Below, piece by piece: positions 46,919-57,492 of a stretch of DNA of 64,000 bases. The DNA is taken from NCBI RefSeq assembly GCF_018919385.1, contig NZ_JAHLMF010000002.1, positions 186,001 to 250,000 of the forward strand, given 5' to 3'. This DNA comes from Geomonas diazotrophica. GTDB lineage: Bacteria; Desulfobacterota; Desulfuromonadia; Geobacterales; Geobacteraceae. The translations under genes and the position numbers were made by a program. The first letter of the stretch is position 1. Each line of letters begins with the position of its first letter. The notes beneath the pieces are model-generated. The model was not told the DNA's origin. It saw only the letters and a list, made by a program, of their open reading frames with translations, and did not search any database.

Positions 46919-48632
46919 AATGATCAAGCCCTCATTGAAGAACCCGTTTGACGTAGCGGAGAAGGTCGAGTTCAACATCCCCGGCGAGATTTCCCGCGCG
47001 ACGGGCGGCTACGAAGAGGCGATGAAGGAAGGCTACGACCTCATCCAGCGCCCCGTCAAGTCGGTGAGCATCGACCAGATCGAGAAACAGCACTTTAAAA
47101 AGCGCATGACCGTATGGGAAAGGATCCGCGTCCTGACCGAGGCCGAGCCCAACATCCTGTTCCAGAACTGGGGCAAGAACCTGGACGGCGCCTCGCTGGT
47201 CACCGGCATCCTGAACATCCACGGCCGCGACGTCGCGGTCTACGGCCACGACTTCACCGTGCGCGCCGGCTCCATGGACGCCACCAACGGCAACAAGCTG
47301 GCCCGCCTCTTCTACATGGCGGGCGAGAAGGGGATCCCGGTCATCGGCATGAACGACTCCGCGGGCGCCTTCGTCCCGGCCGGCGTGGGTGGCCTTGACG
47401 GCTACGCCGAGGCCTTCACCGCGCTCAGGAAGATCTCCGGCGTGGTCCCCTCCATCATGTGCATGTTCGGCTTCAACGCCGGCGGCGGCTCCTACCTGCC
47501 GCGCCAGGGGAGCTTCGTGATCCAGCCCAAGGACACCTTCTTCGGCCTCACCGGTCCGGGCGTCGTGAAGAGCGTGCTCGGCGAGGACGTGACCCCCGAG
47601 GATCTGGGCGGACCGAAGGTGCACGGGCAGTCCGGCGTCGCCGACCTGACCGTCGAGGACGAGGTCGGGGCCCTTAGGACCGCGATCATGCTCCTCAACT
47701 ACCTCCCCGACAACAACTCGGTGATGGCACCCTACCAGGAGACCAGCGATCCGCTGGACAGGAAGACCTGGGAGATCAACACCCTGCTCAAAAAGGCGTT
47801 CAACTCCCCGACCGGCTTCAACACGCCGTTCGACGTCTCCATCATCATCCAGCAGATCTGCGACCACGGCGACTACTTCGAGCTGCAGCGCGACCGCGCC
47901 CGCAACGTGGTCACCGCCTTCGGCCGCCTGGGCGGCAACGTGGTCGGCTTCGTCGCCAACAACTCCGCCGTCGATTCCGGCCAGATCGACTGCGACGCGG
48001 CCTACAAGATCGCTCGCTTCAACCGCTTCTGCAACATCTACAACATCCCGATGATCTTCATGGAAGACACCACCGGCTTCCTCCCGGGACGCGAGCAGGA
48101 GGCCCGCGGCATCGTCCAGGCAGGGCGCGCCATGCTCGACTCGATCGTCGACATCCGCACCCCGCGCATCCTGTTGATCCTGAGGAACGCCTACGGCGGC
48201 GCCTACGCCTCCTACAACAACTACCCGACCGGCGCCGACCTGGTGCTCGCCCTCCCCACCACCCGCCTCGCGGTCATGGGGCCGGCAGGCAAGGAGTTCG
48301 TGTACAAGGACGAACTGAGAAAGATCAGAAACGCCGTCATCGAGCGGGTCAAGCGCGGCACCCAGGAGAGGGTCGATGCAGGCGTCAAGCCCGAGCTCGC
48401 CAAAATCGATGCCGAGAAGGAAGCTGCCGACTGGCTCAAGGCAGAGGAGGCGCTCCTCAACTCCCGCTACGAGAAGGAACTGATGAACCCGAAAGAGGCG
48501 CTCTCCCTGGGCTCCATCTCCTCGCTGGTCATGCCGACCGACCTGAGGAAGGTGCTTGGCGAGAACATCAACTTCTTCCTGCGTCACTACAAACCGGGCC
48601 CGATGCAGTCCGTACAAAGGGAGTTCCACTAA
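46908..48632 (+). CDS. acyl-CoA carboxylase carboxyltransferase subunit (propionyl-CoA type)
   Basis: A 574-residue carboxyltransferase of the crotonase-like fold. It transfers CO2 from carboxybiotin to an acyl-CoA. Landmarks: the acyl-CoA region [22 protein letters not shown], the oxyanion-hole [16 protein letters not shown], then [23 protein letters not shown] and [14 protein letters not shown]. It resembles the beta chain of propionyl-CoA carboxylase. Location beside biotin carboxylase, methylmalonyl-CoA mutase and epimerase fits propionyl-CoA as substrate, though acetyl-CoA or another acyl-CoA cannot be excluded. ATG at 46908 has GGAAGG nine bases upstream. Confidence 0.88.
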   Translation: MSNKMIKPSLKNPFDVAEKVEFNIPGEISRATGGYEEAMKEGYDLIQRPVKSVSIDQIEKQHFKKRMTVWERIRVLTEAEPNILFQNWGKNLDGASLVTGILNIHGRDVAVYGHDFTVRAGSMDATNGNKLARLFYMAGEKGIPVIGMNDSAGAFVPAGVGGLDGYAEAFTALRKISGVVPSIMCMFGFNAGGGSYLPRQGSFVIQPKDTFFGLTGPGVVKSVLGEDVTPEDLGGPKVHGQSGVADLTVEDEVGALRTAIMLLNYLPDNNSVMAPYQETSDPLDRKTWEINTLLKKAFNSPTGFNTPFDVSIIIQQICDHGDYFELQRDRARNVVTAFGRLGGNVVGFVANNSAVDSGQIDCDAAYKIARFNRFCNIYNIPMIFMEDTTGFLPGREQEARGIVQAGRAMLDSIVDIRTPRILLILRNAYGGAYASYNNYPTGADLVLALPTTRLAVMGPAGKEFVYKDELRKIRNAVIERVKRGTQERVDAGVKPELAKIDAEKEAADWLKAEEALLNSRYEKELMNPKEALSLGSISSLVMPTDLRKVLGENINFFLRHYKPGPMQSVQREFH

Positions 48633-48772
48633 TGGCGACTACTGATATGGGAATTGGAATCGCGCAGGGGGGGAGCCTTGCTCCCGAGTCGGCAGGATTC
48701 GGGCAGGGTGCGCTGGCACGCCAGGGCGCCCGCCCCTCGTCCGCGCTTTATAACGTTACGGAGATGAAAACG

Positions 48773-51673
48773 ATGGCACACACGTCCGAAAAATACACCA
48801 AGAACCCGCTGATCCACCGGGACCGCAGGCTTTCCGCGTCCCCGTCCGCATGGGTCCGCTCCTTTGCCTGCGAAGACCTGAAGCCGCTCGTCGTCTGCCG
48901 CGGCCCGATCCGTAAGGAAGCGATGGACGTCTACCAGGAGATGGGGATCACCCACTACGGCATCCTCCTCTCAGAGAAGGACTCCATCGTCTATCCGAAC
49001 GCCCTGGCCCCGGAGCTGCGCACCCTGACCGACTCCACCCGCGTACACCGCGTGCCCGACTACACCGGCGCCAGCAAGGAGGAGCGCGTCGAGCGCATCC
49101 ACCAGATCATCAGCATCGCGCTGGACAACGGCTACAACGCCATCTTCGCAGGCTACGGCTTCATGGCCGAGGACGACGAGTTCGTCGGCGCCATCGAGAA
49201 GGCGGGGCTCAACTTCATCGGCCCCTGCGCCGCCACCCAGACCGGCGCCGGGAAGAAGGACGAGGCGAAAAGGACCGCCCTCTCGGTCAACGTCTCGGTC
49301 ACCCCCGGTATCGACAACGTCACCGCCCGCACCCTGGTGAAGAAGCACGGCAGCCGCGAGAAGCTCCTGGCGCTGGTCGCCTCCGACGGGCTCGAGTGCG
49401 ACGCCAAGGTGCTCGCCGACGCGAAGCTCTCCCTGGAGGACCTGGCCGACCACATCCTGTACGCCTCCTACAACAAGGGGATCGACCTCTTCTCCATCGA
49501 GGAGCTCTGCGCCCAGGTGGAGGCCGAGTGCGCTGCCATGCTTAAGAAGCACCCGCAGTCCCGCGTCCGCCTGAAGGCCATCGGCGGCGGCGGCGGCAAG
49601 GGGCAGCGCCTTTTGGGGGCGGACCTTCTGACCAAGAAGAACGCAACCGACGCCGACATCGCCAAGGCGGCTTCCGAAGCCCCGGGCCTCGTGCGCGAGA
49701 TCTTGAACGAGGTGAAGGCCAACGGCGTGGGCGACAACAAGAACGTCCTCGTCGAACTCAACATCGAGCAGACCAGGCACAACGAGATCCAGCTTCTGGG
49801 CAACGGCGACTGGTGCATCGCCCTGGGGGGCCGCGACTGCTCCCTGCAGATGCACGAGCAGAAGCTCCTCGAGGTGTCGGTGACCCAGGAAGGGCTGATG
49901 ACCGCCATCGAGGAGGCCAAGATCGCCGGCAGGAAGGCCGAGGTGAAGGCGCTCGAGAGCGACCTGAAGGTCCTTAAGAGGATGGAAGAAGAGTCCGAGC
50001 GCTTCGGCAAGGCGGTAGGCCTTGACTCCGCCTCGACCTTCGAGTGCATCGTGGACCGCGACCGCCACTACTTCATGGAGGTCAACACCAGGATCCAGGT
50101 GGAGCACCGCGTCACCGAGCTTTGCTACGCGCTCAAGTTCGTGAACCCGGAAGATCCGAACGACTTCTTCGTGGTGGAGAGCCTGGTGGAAGCGATGGCG
50201 ATCCTCGCCCGCCACAAGAAGCGGGTGCCCAAGCCGCAGCGCTTCGTCCGTTTCAACGCCGCCGTCGAGGCCCGCCTGAACGCAACCGACGCCTCTCTCT
50301 CCCCGCACGCGGGGGGGATGATCCGCTACTGGTCCAAGCCGATCGAAGGGGAGATCCGCGACGACCAGGGTATCAGCATGGTGAACCCGGACACCGGCAT
50401 CTTCATGAAGTACAAGGTCGCCGGCGCCTACGACTCCAACATCGCCCTCCTGCTCACCACCGGTGAAGACAGAAAGACCAGCTACGACAAGATGTCCGAA
50501 GTGCTGCGCGCAACCACCCTGCGCGGCTCCGACCTCGCCACCAACCTGGAGTTCCACTACGGCCTGGTCAACTGGTTCCTGGGCAGAAACGTGATGGCCA
50601 AGCCGACCACCCGCTTCGTGGTCCCTTACCTCACCCTGGTGGGTACACTCAAGGAAGAGTCCAACAAGCTCGACCCGGTCTACGCCTTCCTGCAGATGAA
50701 GAAGCAGTACGCCAAGCGGGTCGCCGAGGCCTACGCAGACCAGCCCGAGGTCCAGGCCAAGGAGTCCAAGAACATGTCCTCGCTCTTGGACCGCAAGGGG
50801 ACCCTCATCATCCGCCCCATCGAGAGGCTCTTGGGCGACCCGCACCTGCTCTCCGGCTGGCTCTCCATCAACACCAAGAACTTCCGGATCGACAACGGCA
50901 AGGTGGTCTGGCTGAGAAACCCGGTAGGCGTCCTGAACGAGACCTACGAGTACCTGCACATGAACCACAGGCCGCACAAGCCGGCCGCGGAGATCATCTG
51001 GAGCCACGACAACGAGCTCCTGCAGCAGGCGCTCCGTTTCTCGAGGACCCTGCGCGAGCACTTCGGCCTGGCCCGCGACGAGTACTTCACCCTGAACGAG
51101 ATCGTCAACAAGGAGGAGCCGCAGGGCGGTTTCGACGCCCACACCTGGCAGGAGATCCGCTCCGCCCACTTCGGCTACGAGGCGGGCCTGGAACTGCTGG
51201 GCACGCTGTTCCTGGTCGGGCAGAACACCAAGTTCTGGGACCTGCGCGTCGAGGAGGACCTTGAGATCACCATCCCCGACTACCTCAACGATCCCGAGCT
51301 CCAGGCCCGCATGAAGAAGGTCCTGGTCCCGCCGCCGGCAACCAAGGCCGACGAGATCGTCGCCGCCTGCGGCGGCATGTACTACGGCCAGGAAGCCCCG
51401 GGCATGCCCCCCTTCGTCGCCGAGGGGATGCACTTCGAAAAAGGGCAGCCGCTGTACATCATCGAGGTCATGAAGATGTTCAACAAGGTGTACGCACCTT
51501 TCGCCGGAACCATCGACAAGATCCTGGTCACCTCGGGCGACGGCACCATCGTTTCCAAGGGGCAGCCGCTCTTCAAGGTCACCCCTGACGAGAAGTTCGT
51601 GGAAGTCGACGTGAACGCGCTGGAGAAGGAAAAGCGCAACGTGACCTCCGAGTACCTGAAGGCGGTACTCTAG
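48773..51673 (+). CDS. biotin carboxylase fused to biotin carrier domain (acyl-CoA carboxylase)
   Basis: A ~966-residue protein. The ATP-grasp biotin carboxylase half includes IGPCAATQTGAGKKDEAKR, the KAIGGGGGKGQRLL ATP loop and EVNTRIQVEHRVTE. A long middle region (~residues 480-870) is unlike bacterial AccC. The biotinyl domain sits at the C-terminus with EVMKMFN (biotin on the central Lys) and ends ~60 residues later. It carboxylates biotin, then works with the upstream carboxyltransferase. Start choice: the ATG at 48773 (GGAG nine bases upstream) begins MAHTSEKY. An ATG at 48632, overlapping the previous stop with AGGGAG upstream, would add 47 low-complexity residues made from GC-rich hairpin sequence. 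Confidence 0.85.
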   Translation: MAHTSEKYTKNPLIHRDRRLSASPSAWVRSFACEDLKPLVVCRGPIRKEAMDVYQEMGITHYGILLSEKDSIVYPNALAPELRTLTDSTRVHRVPDYTGASKEERVERIHQIISIALDNGYNAIFAGYGFMAEDDEFVGAIEKAGLNFIGPCAATQTGAGKKDEAKRTALSVNVSVTPGIDNVTARTLVKKHGSREKLLALVASDGLECDAKVLADAKLSLEDLADHILYASYNKGIDLFSIEELCAQVEAECAAMLKKHPQSRVRLKAIGGGGGKGQRLLGADLLTKKNATDADIAKAASEAPGLVREILNEVKANGVGDNKNVLVELNIEQTRHNEIQLLGNGDWCIALGGRDCSLQMHEQKLLEVSVTQEGLMTAIEEAKIAGRKAEVKALESDLKVLKRMEEESERFGKAVGLDSASTFECIVDRDRHYFMEVNTRIQVEHRVTELCYALKFVNPEDPNDFFVVESLVEAMAILARHKKRVPKPQRFVRFNAAVEARLNATDASLSPHAGGMIRYWSKPIEGEIRDDQGISMVNPDTGIFMKYKVAGAYDSNIALLLTTGEDRKTSYDKMSEVLRATTLRGSDLATNLEFHYGLVNWFLGRNVMAKPTTRFVVPYLTLVGTLKEESNKLDPVYAFLQMKKQYAKRVAEAYADQPEVQAKESKNMSSLLDRKGTLIIRPIERLLGDPHLLSGWLSINTKNFRIDNGKVVWLRNPVGVLNETYEYLHMNHRPHKPAAEIIWSHDNELLQQALRFSRTLREHFGLARDEYFTLNEIVNKEEPQGGFDAHTWQEIRSAHFGYEAGLELLGTLFLVGQNTKFWDLRVEEDLEITIPDYLNDPELQARMKKVLVPPPATKADEIVAACGGMYYGQEAPGMPPFVAEGMHFEKGQPLYIIEVMKMFNKVYAPFAGTIDKILVTSGDGTIVSKGQPLFKVTPDEKFVEVDVNALEKEKRNVTSEYLKAVL

Positions 51674-51687
51674 ACCAAGACGCAGAA

Positions 51688-51717
51688 AGGGCTCCGGATG
51701 GTGACATCCGGAGCCCT
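51688..51717 (+). terminator. hairpin after the biotin carboxylase gene
   Basis: A 13-bp perfect stem AGGGCTCCGGATG / CATCCGGAGCCCT with GTGA loop; weak T tail. Confidence 0.65.
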
Positions 51718-51772
51718 CTGATCATTCGCTGACCCCGCCCACGAGGCCGGGTCAGTTATTTTTTTCGAGCGC

Positions 51773-51976
51773 CTAGGCCGCAGCGAAGCAGATGTTGTCG
51801 GAGGAGAGGGCCTCCAGGAAGGAGTCGGCCAGCGGATCCTTCACGATGGCCATCATGCCGTGGTTGACGGACCAGGTGGTGCCGCAGGTGGGGCATTCCT
51901 TGAGGTCTTCGTTAAAGGCACCGGAGCGAAGGTCCATCGCGTTTTGTTCGTCGTTCTTACATACCGGGCATTGCAT
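51773..51976 (-). CDS. 67-aa zinc-ribbon-like protein
   Basis: A 67-residue protein opening MQCPVCKND and with CPTCGTTW at residues ~28-35; the CxxC...CxxC pairs (Cys3, 6, 28, 31) suit one zinc ribbon. A helical tail ending in Ala follows. No DNA-binding signature is otherwise clear, so it could bind nucleic acid, protein or zinc only. ATG at 51976 follows GAGGAG; the frame extends to 52120 but lacks a site there and includes the promoter. It lies inside the methylmalonyl-CoA module on the opposite strand, with its own promoter. Confidence 0.7.
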   Translation of the reverse strand: MQCPVCKNDEQNAMDLRSGAFNEDLKECPTCGTTWSVNHGMMAIVKDPLADSFLEALSSDNICFAAA

Positions 51977-52029
51977 CTGGGTTCTCCTCTTGCCCCCTGC
52001 GGGGCGCTCATGTTTTTTTGTCGTCCTGA

Positions 52030-52058
52030 AATATATGGGCGCGGCAGTTGTTTTACAA
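52030..52058 (-). promoter_or_regulatory. promoter of the 67-aa zinc-ribbon gene
   Basis: On the minus strand TTGTAA (52053-52058), 17 bases, TATATT (52030-52035). Confidence 0.6.
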
Positions 52059-52148
52059 GGGAAAAGTTCCAAAAACAGTTGATAAAACATTATGTTATAT
52101 ACGGTTTGCCTGTTTTGCATGACAAATCGTCATTTTACGTTTTTGACG

Positions 52149-52250
52149 AAAATAAAACACCGCAAAGCGGGCCGCCGCGGCAGCCCCGATGCAACCATTT
52201 GAATTTTAACGAGTCTCTGAATTTAGATCGCCATTATAAAAATAAAACAC
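52149..52250. repeat. 12-bp direct repeat AAAATAAAACAC upstream of methylmalonyl-CoA mutase
   Basis: Identical AAAATAAAACAC at 52149-52160 and 52239-52250, exactly 90 bases apart, each followed by a GC-rich run. The same AT-rich spacer holds a perfect palindrome AAAGACGTCTTT (52332-52343) and an ATGAC-N5-GTCAT dyad (52119-52133). These could be regulator sites; no regulator is assigned. Confidence 0.5.
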
Positions 52251-52389
52251 GCCGGGGCGCTGCCGGGCAGCAAAGACGCACTCGGCCGTTAAAAAAAAAT
52301 AATTCCATTTACCGTAAAGATAGCGTAAACAAAAGACGTCTTTGAAACCCCAGCCGGATCACCATACTTTGTACCGCCAGGAGAGCAAC

Positions 52390-54042
<1,653 letters not shown>

Positions 54043-54057
54043 CATCGGCGTGGACAA

Positions 54058-54095
54058 GTTCCTGCCGGGACGGTGCAGATCGTTCCGGCAGGAAC
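54058..54095 (+). terminator. hairpin after methylmalonyl-CoA mutase
   Basis: An 11-bp perfect stem GTTCCTGCCGG / CCGGCAGGAAC with a 16-base loop; no T run. Confidence 0.45.
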
Positions 54096-54243
54096 AACAA
54101 CATTCAAAGGTTCTCCCGTTTCACCCGCAGCCTTGTTTCTGTCACAGCTCATCATCTTGCCGCAATACATCCTCTCCATGCAGTCACAAGTCTTTTTTTC
54201 GATCTGACACGGGCCTGTAACGAAACTTTTTCGTGCCTGTGAC

Positions 54244-54271
54244 TTGCTTTTCCGAAATTATTCGATATCAT
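54244..54271 (+). promoter_or_regulatory. promoter of the methylmalonyl-CoA epimerase gene
   Basis: TTGCTT (54244-54249), 16 bases, TATCAT (54266-54271), 47 bases before the ATG. Confidence 0.5.
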
Positions 54272-54317
54272 CTACCACCGTCAGATACGCTCTGAGGAAC
54301 ATTCAAGGAAACAACAC

Positions 54318-54731
54318 ATGCTCACCAAGATAAATCATTTAGGCGTAGCCGTTACCTCAATAGAAGAAGCACTCCCCTTCTATCGCGACACACTCGGGAT
54401 GAAATTCTCAGGGATCGAAGAGGTCCCCAGCCAGTTAGTCAAAGTGGCATTCTTGTCCATCGGGGAATCGAAAATAGAACTCCTGGAGCCGACCTCAACC
54501 GAAAGCCCCGTTGCGAAATTCCTGGAAAAGAACGGCCCGGGCGTGCACCACGTGGCTTACGGGGTGAAGGACATAGACGCCACCATCGCCAGGCTGATCG
54601 CCGGCGGCACCCGCATGATCGATACCAGTGCAAGGACCGGGGCGCACGGCGCGCGCATCGCCTTTTTGCACCCCAAGAGCAGCAACGGTGTCCTCACCGA
54701 ACTGTGTGAAGCGCACGACGGCAGCCACTGA
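54318..54731 (+). CDS. mce: methylmalonyl-CoA epimerase
   Basis: A 137-residue vicinal-oxygen-chelate protein that interconverts (S)- and (R)-methylmalonyl-CoA. This joins the carboxylase product to the mutase substrate. Metal ligands are in INHLGVAV (His8), the HHVAY motif and the ELCE end. The spacing EEVPSQLVKVAFLSIG and KIELLEPT is diagnostic of the family. It completes the local propionate/succinate set with the carboxylase and mutase genes. Length is standard (~130-150). Confidence 0.93.
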   Translation: MLTKINHLGVAVTSIEEALPFYRDTLGMKFSGIEEVPSQLVKVAFLSIGESKIELLEPTSTESPVAKFLEKNGPGVHHVAYGVKDIDATIARLIAGGTRMIDTSARTGAHGARIAFLHPKSSNGVLTELCEAHDGSH

Positions 54732-54773
54732 GATATAGAGCTTCTTATATCTAATGAGTGAAGTTTTTTTCTG

Positions 54774-54801
54774 TTGACATTTGTTTGAAAAATAATATAG
54801 T
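54774..54801 (+). promoter_or_regulatory. sigma-70-type promoter of the porin gene
   Basis: Perfect TTGACA (54774-54779), 16 bases, TATAGT (54796-54801). It leaves a leader of about 265 bases. Confidence 0.7.
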
Positions 54802-54807
54802 GGCCTC

Positions 54808-54990
54808 AGTTTTATATAACAGCGGTTTGCTCATTGGGATAGGCTGTACTGGCTGATCTGCGTGACCTTCTACGCAAATGTCGAGGAGATAATCATTGCT
54901 GACTCAAAACAGCCCGAGGACCACACACGAGAGCTCTTGACTCCACCCTGCTCATTAACAGCGGTTGACTTAAGAGCTCTTTCTTTATAA
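54808..54990 (+). ncRNA. structured leader or small RNA upstream of the porin gene
   Basis: Downstream of the promoter: a GGCTGT (54842-54847) / ACAGCC (54909-54914) closing pair encloses a TGCGT / ACGCA hairpin (54859-54876). A 9-bp stem AGAGCTCTT (54930-54938) / AAGAGCTCT (54972-54980) follows and ends in TTCTTTATA, like a terminator. The words AACAGCGGTT (54818, 54957) and GCTCATT (54829, 54950) occur twice in exchanged order. It may be an attenuated leader, a riboswitch or a separate sRNA. I could not match it to a known class by eye. Confidence 0.4.
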
Positions 54991-55074
54991 CCGGACTGCA
55001 CCTTCGCCGTAGGGCGAATTGACAGTAGAGCAGGAACTTCAATCACGTTGTAAAAACAAACCAGGAGGTAGACG

Positions 55075-56424
55075 ATGAGCTTTCAAAAGAAACTGCTTGC
55101 ATTTGCAGCCGTCAGCGCTCTGAGCGCAGCAACCGCCGTTCCGGCAATGGCGCTGGAGAACGAGTTCCACGGTATGTTCAAATTCATGGGCTACCAGACC
55201 AACGCCCTCGCCGGCGGCGACACCAAGGACATCCTCCGCAAAGACGCGCACTCCGGCTTCTTCGCTGAGCAGCGTGCCCGCATCATGTACATCGCCAAGG
55301 CCAACGACAACCTGAAGCTGGTCACCCACTTCGAACTCGACACCCGTTTCGGCGGCATCGCCTCCAACCACAACGGGACCGCAGGCTACAAAGGGACCAC
55401 CGGCAACGACTCCGGTAACCTCGACGCCGACCAGCTGACCCTCGAGACGAAGAACATCTACCTTGACTTCAACGAGCCGGCCACCGGCGCGAACTTCAAG
55501 GTCGGTCTGCAGCCCTGGGCCGATGCCTACGGTAGCCTCTTCCTGCTGGCCGACATGACCGGCGCCATCGGCACCAAGAAGGTTGACGCGTTCACCGGCC
55601 AGCTCGGCTGGTTCCGCTTCGACGACAACACCCTGGCCAACGACATCACCGGCCCGGGGCAGTTCACCGCGGACCTGATCGTCGCCGACGGCAAGTTCGC
55701 CGTCAGCAAGGACATCACCGTAGGCGCCACCTACTACAACATCCAGAACGACACCGGCCTCGCAGCCACCGCTCCGTACGAGCTGCTGCACATGGTCGGC
55801 GTCAACGCCGACGTCAACGTCGGCCCGGCCAACATCAAGCCTTTCGCAGCCTACCAGTGGGGCGAGAAGAACTCGGCCACCGACATCAGCGCCTACCTGC
55901 TTGGTGCAGTCGGCAAGGTCAAGGCTGGCCCCGGCGCGGTTAACTTCTCCGGCTTCTACCTCTCCGGCGACAAAGGCGGCACCAACAACAACGCCTTCCA
56001 GGCCGTCACCGCGGGTACCACCTACTTCAACCCGGCTAACATGTGGCTGCTGATCCGTCCGAACCAGGCGGTCAACACCTCCACCTCCCTCACCGGCAAC
56101 GACATCAGCGTCGGCGGCCGCGGCGCCATCGGCGTATTCGCCGGCTACGACGGGGCCATGGGCAAGACCTTCTACAACGCCAACGTTGGCTACATGAGGA
56201 CTGCAGAAGCCCGCGGCGCCGAGAAGAAGTCCCTCGGTACCGAGGTCAACGCACAGATCGGCTACAAGATCTACGACAACCTGACCGCCAGCGCTGCTGC
56301 AGCCTACGTCTTCCTCGGCGACGCCATGAACGGCAAAGGCACCGACAGGATCGCAACCTACGCGCAGACTGCAGACGCAGACAATCCGTACCTGGTCAAC
56401 CTTCAGCTGAGCTACGCATTCTAA
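55075..56424 (+). CDS. outer-membrane porin-like beta-barrel protein
   Basis: A 449-residue exported protein. The signal peptide ends near residue 26 (AVPAMALE). The mature chain alternates hydrophobic and polar residues in strands, is rich in Gly, Asn, Thr, Tyr and Phe, and ends in Phe (LVNLQLSYAF), the C-terminal signature of outer-membrane barrels. A strand block such as LKLVTHFELDTRFGG and the GVNADVNVGPANIKPFAAYQWG stretch fit a 16-strand type porin. The substrate is unknown. AGGAGG precedes the ATG, and codon use looks highly expressed. A terminator follows. Confidence 0.85.
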   Translation: MSFQKKLLAFAAVSALSAATAVPAMALENEFHGMFKFMGYQTNALAGGDTKDILRKDAHSGFFAEQRARIMYIAKANDNLKLVTHFELDTRFGGIASNHNGTAGYKGTTGNDSGNLDADQLTLETKNIYLDFNEPATGANFKVGLQPWADAYGSLFLLADMTGAIGTKKVDAFTGQLGWFRFDDNTLANDITGPGQFTADLIVADGKFAVSKDITVGATYYNIQNDTGLAATAPYELLHMVGVNADVNVGPANIKPFAAYQWGEKNSATDISAYLLGAVGKVKAGPGAVNFSGFYLSGDKGGTNNNAFQAVTAGTTYFNPANMWLLIRPNQAVNTSTSLTGNDISVGGRGAIGVFAGYDGAMGKTFYNANVGYMRTAEARGAEKKSLGTEVNAQIGYKIYDNLTASAAAAYVFLGDAMNGKGTDRIATYAQTADADNPYLVNLQLSYAF

Positions 56425-56466
56425 GAAAACCTGTCGTTTGACGGCAGGAGCAGACACAGAAGGACC

Positions 56467-56503
56467 GGCAAGCCGGAGGGGCGACTCTCCGGCTTGTCTT
56501 TTT
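56467..56503 (+). terminator. intrinsic terminator of the porin gene
   Basis: CAAGCCGGA / TCCGGCTTG stem with TCTTTTT tail. Confidence 0.88.
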
Positions 56504-56698
56504 CTGCGTCATCCATGCCTTTGCCCCGCCTTTTGACCTCTTTGACAGCAATCCAGCCCCTGTTCCGCAACCGGTCTTTAGGCCGCTCAGCCAGTACCAC
56601 GCCTCTTTGGCAGATATTTTCGGTGTCGTGTTGACAAGCAGACCTTCTATGGTTCAATCATTACGTTTCTCTAATAAATTCCCAAAAGGAGCTAACGT

Positions 56699-56974
56699 AT
56701 GAGAAAGATGGCACTGATGCTGGCCGCAGGCCTTTTTATGCTGTCTTCGGTACCGGCGTACGCCCAGATGGCGGCAGACCAGAAGGACGAGTGCCTGCTG
56801 GCGTCGAAAAACTGCATGAACCAGGTCGACGACATCCAGCAACGCATCCGCAAGCTGAACAGGGAGATCGAAAAGGGAACCAGGGTCTACACCCCGCAGG
56901 AGCTGAAAAAGTTGCAGGACAAGCTGAAGGAAGCCGACGATATCCTGCGCAACCTGGAAAGGCCTGACAGCTAG
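56699..56974 (+). CDS. 91-aa exported helical protein, first of two tandem paralogs
   Basis: A 91-residue protein with a signal peptide ending near residue 22 (VPAYAQ) and a mature ~68-residue helical domain. Two cysteines sit seven residues apart (ECLLASKNC), then a charged coiled coil IQQRIRKLNREIEKGTRVYTPQE. The second half closely matches the next gene. Cysteines suggest a disulfide or metal site in the periplasm. I do not recognise the family. AAGGAGC precedes the ATG. Confidence 0.78.
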   Translation: MRKMALMLAAGLFMLSSVPAYAQMAADQKDECLLASKNCMNQVDDIQQRIRKLNREIEKGTRVYTPQELKKLQDKLKEADDILRNLERPDS

Positions 56975-57035
56975 AGGTCAATGCGTACCGGAGACAAACT
57001 CCCGAAAAGAGAGCTTTGCCAGAAAGGAGCACACC

Positions 57036-57311
57036 ATGAAAAGGGCGATCATGTTGGTGACGGCGGCTTTACTGATGACGACGAGCACGGGCGTTTTTGC
57101 CGAGCAGACCCAGGCCGACAGGAACGAGTGCCTGCTCTTGTCCCGGAACTGCAAGGACCAGGTCGACGACATTTACACGCGGATGCAGCGTCTGGAAAGG
57201 GAGATCCAGAAGGGAACCAGGGTCTATACGCCCAAGGAGCTGCGGCAGCTGCAGGAGAAACTCGCCGAGACGCAGGAAATGCTGAAGGACATGGAAAAAC
57301 CGGGGCGCTGA
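57036..57311 (+). CDS. 91-aa exported helical protein, second tandem paralog
   Basis: Also 91 residues, with a signal peptide ending near residue 22 (GVFAEQ). The mature domain repeats the first gene almost block for block: ECLLLSRNC, QVDDI-TRMQRLEREIQKGTRVYTPKEL, and KLAETQEMLKDMEKP. The pair arose by duplication within the operon (61-bp gap, same ribosome site AAAGGAGC). Co-transcription and shared layout suggest a heteromeric or dosage-related role, not known. A terminator follows. Confidence 0.78.
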   Translation: MKRAIMLVTAALLMTTSTGVFAEQTQADRNECLLLSRNCKDQVDDIYTRMQRLEREIQKGTRVYTPKELRQLQEKLAETQEMLKDMEKPGR

Positions 57312-57345
57312 CGATACATGACACCTCGAAGAGCCGGAGAAAGAG

Positions 57346-57369
57346 GCGGGCCACAGGCCCGCTTTTTTT
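57346..57369 (+). terminator. intrinsic terminator of the paralog pair
   Basis: GCGGGCC / GGCCCGC with ACA loop and seven Ts. Confidence 0.93.
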
Positions 57370-57427
57370 ATTGCCGCACGACTTGGGAAACTGCACTGAA
57401 AGCGCCTCCGCGGGGGCGTGAAACCGT

Positions 57428-57456
57428 TTGACTAATGAGTACTGCTCTGCGATAAT
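57428..57456 (+). promoter_or_regulatory. sigma-70-type promoter for the next gene
   Basis: TTGACT (57428-57433), 17 bases, GATAAT (57451-57456), 36 bases before the ATG at 57493. Confidence 0.65.
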
Positions 57457-57492
57457 TCGGCGTCTTAAATCCCCTCAAAAGCGGAGCAATCA

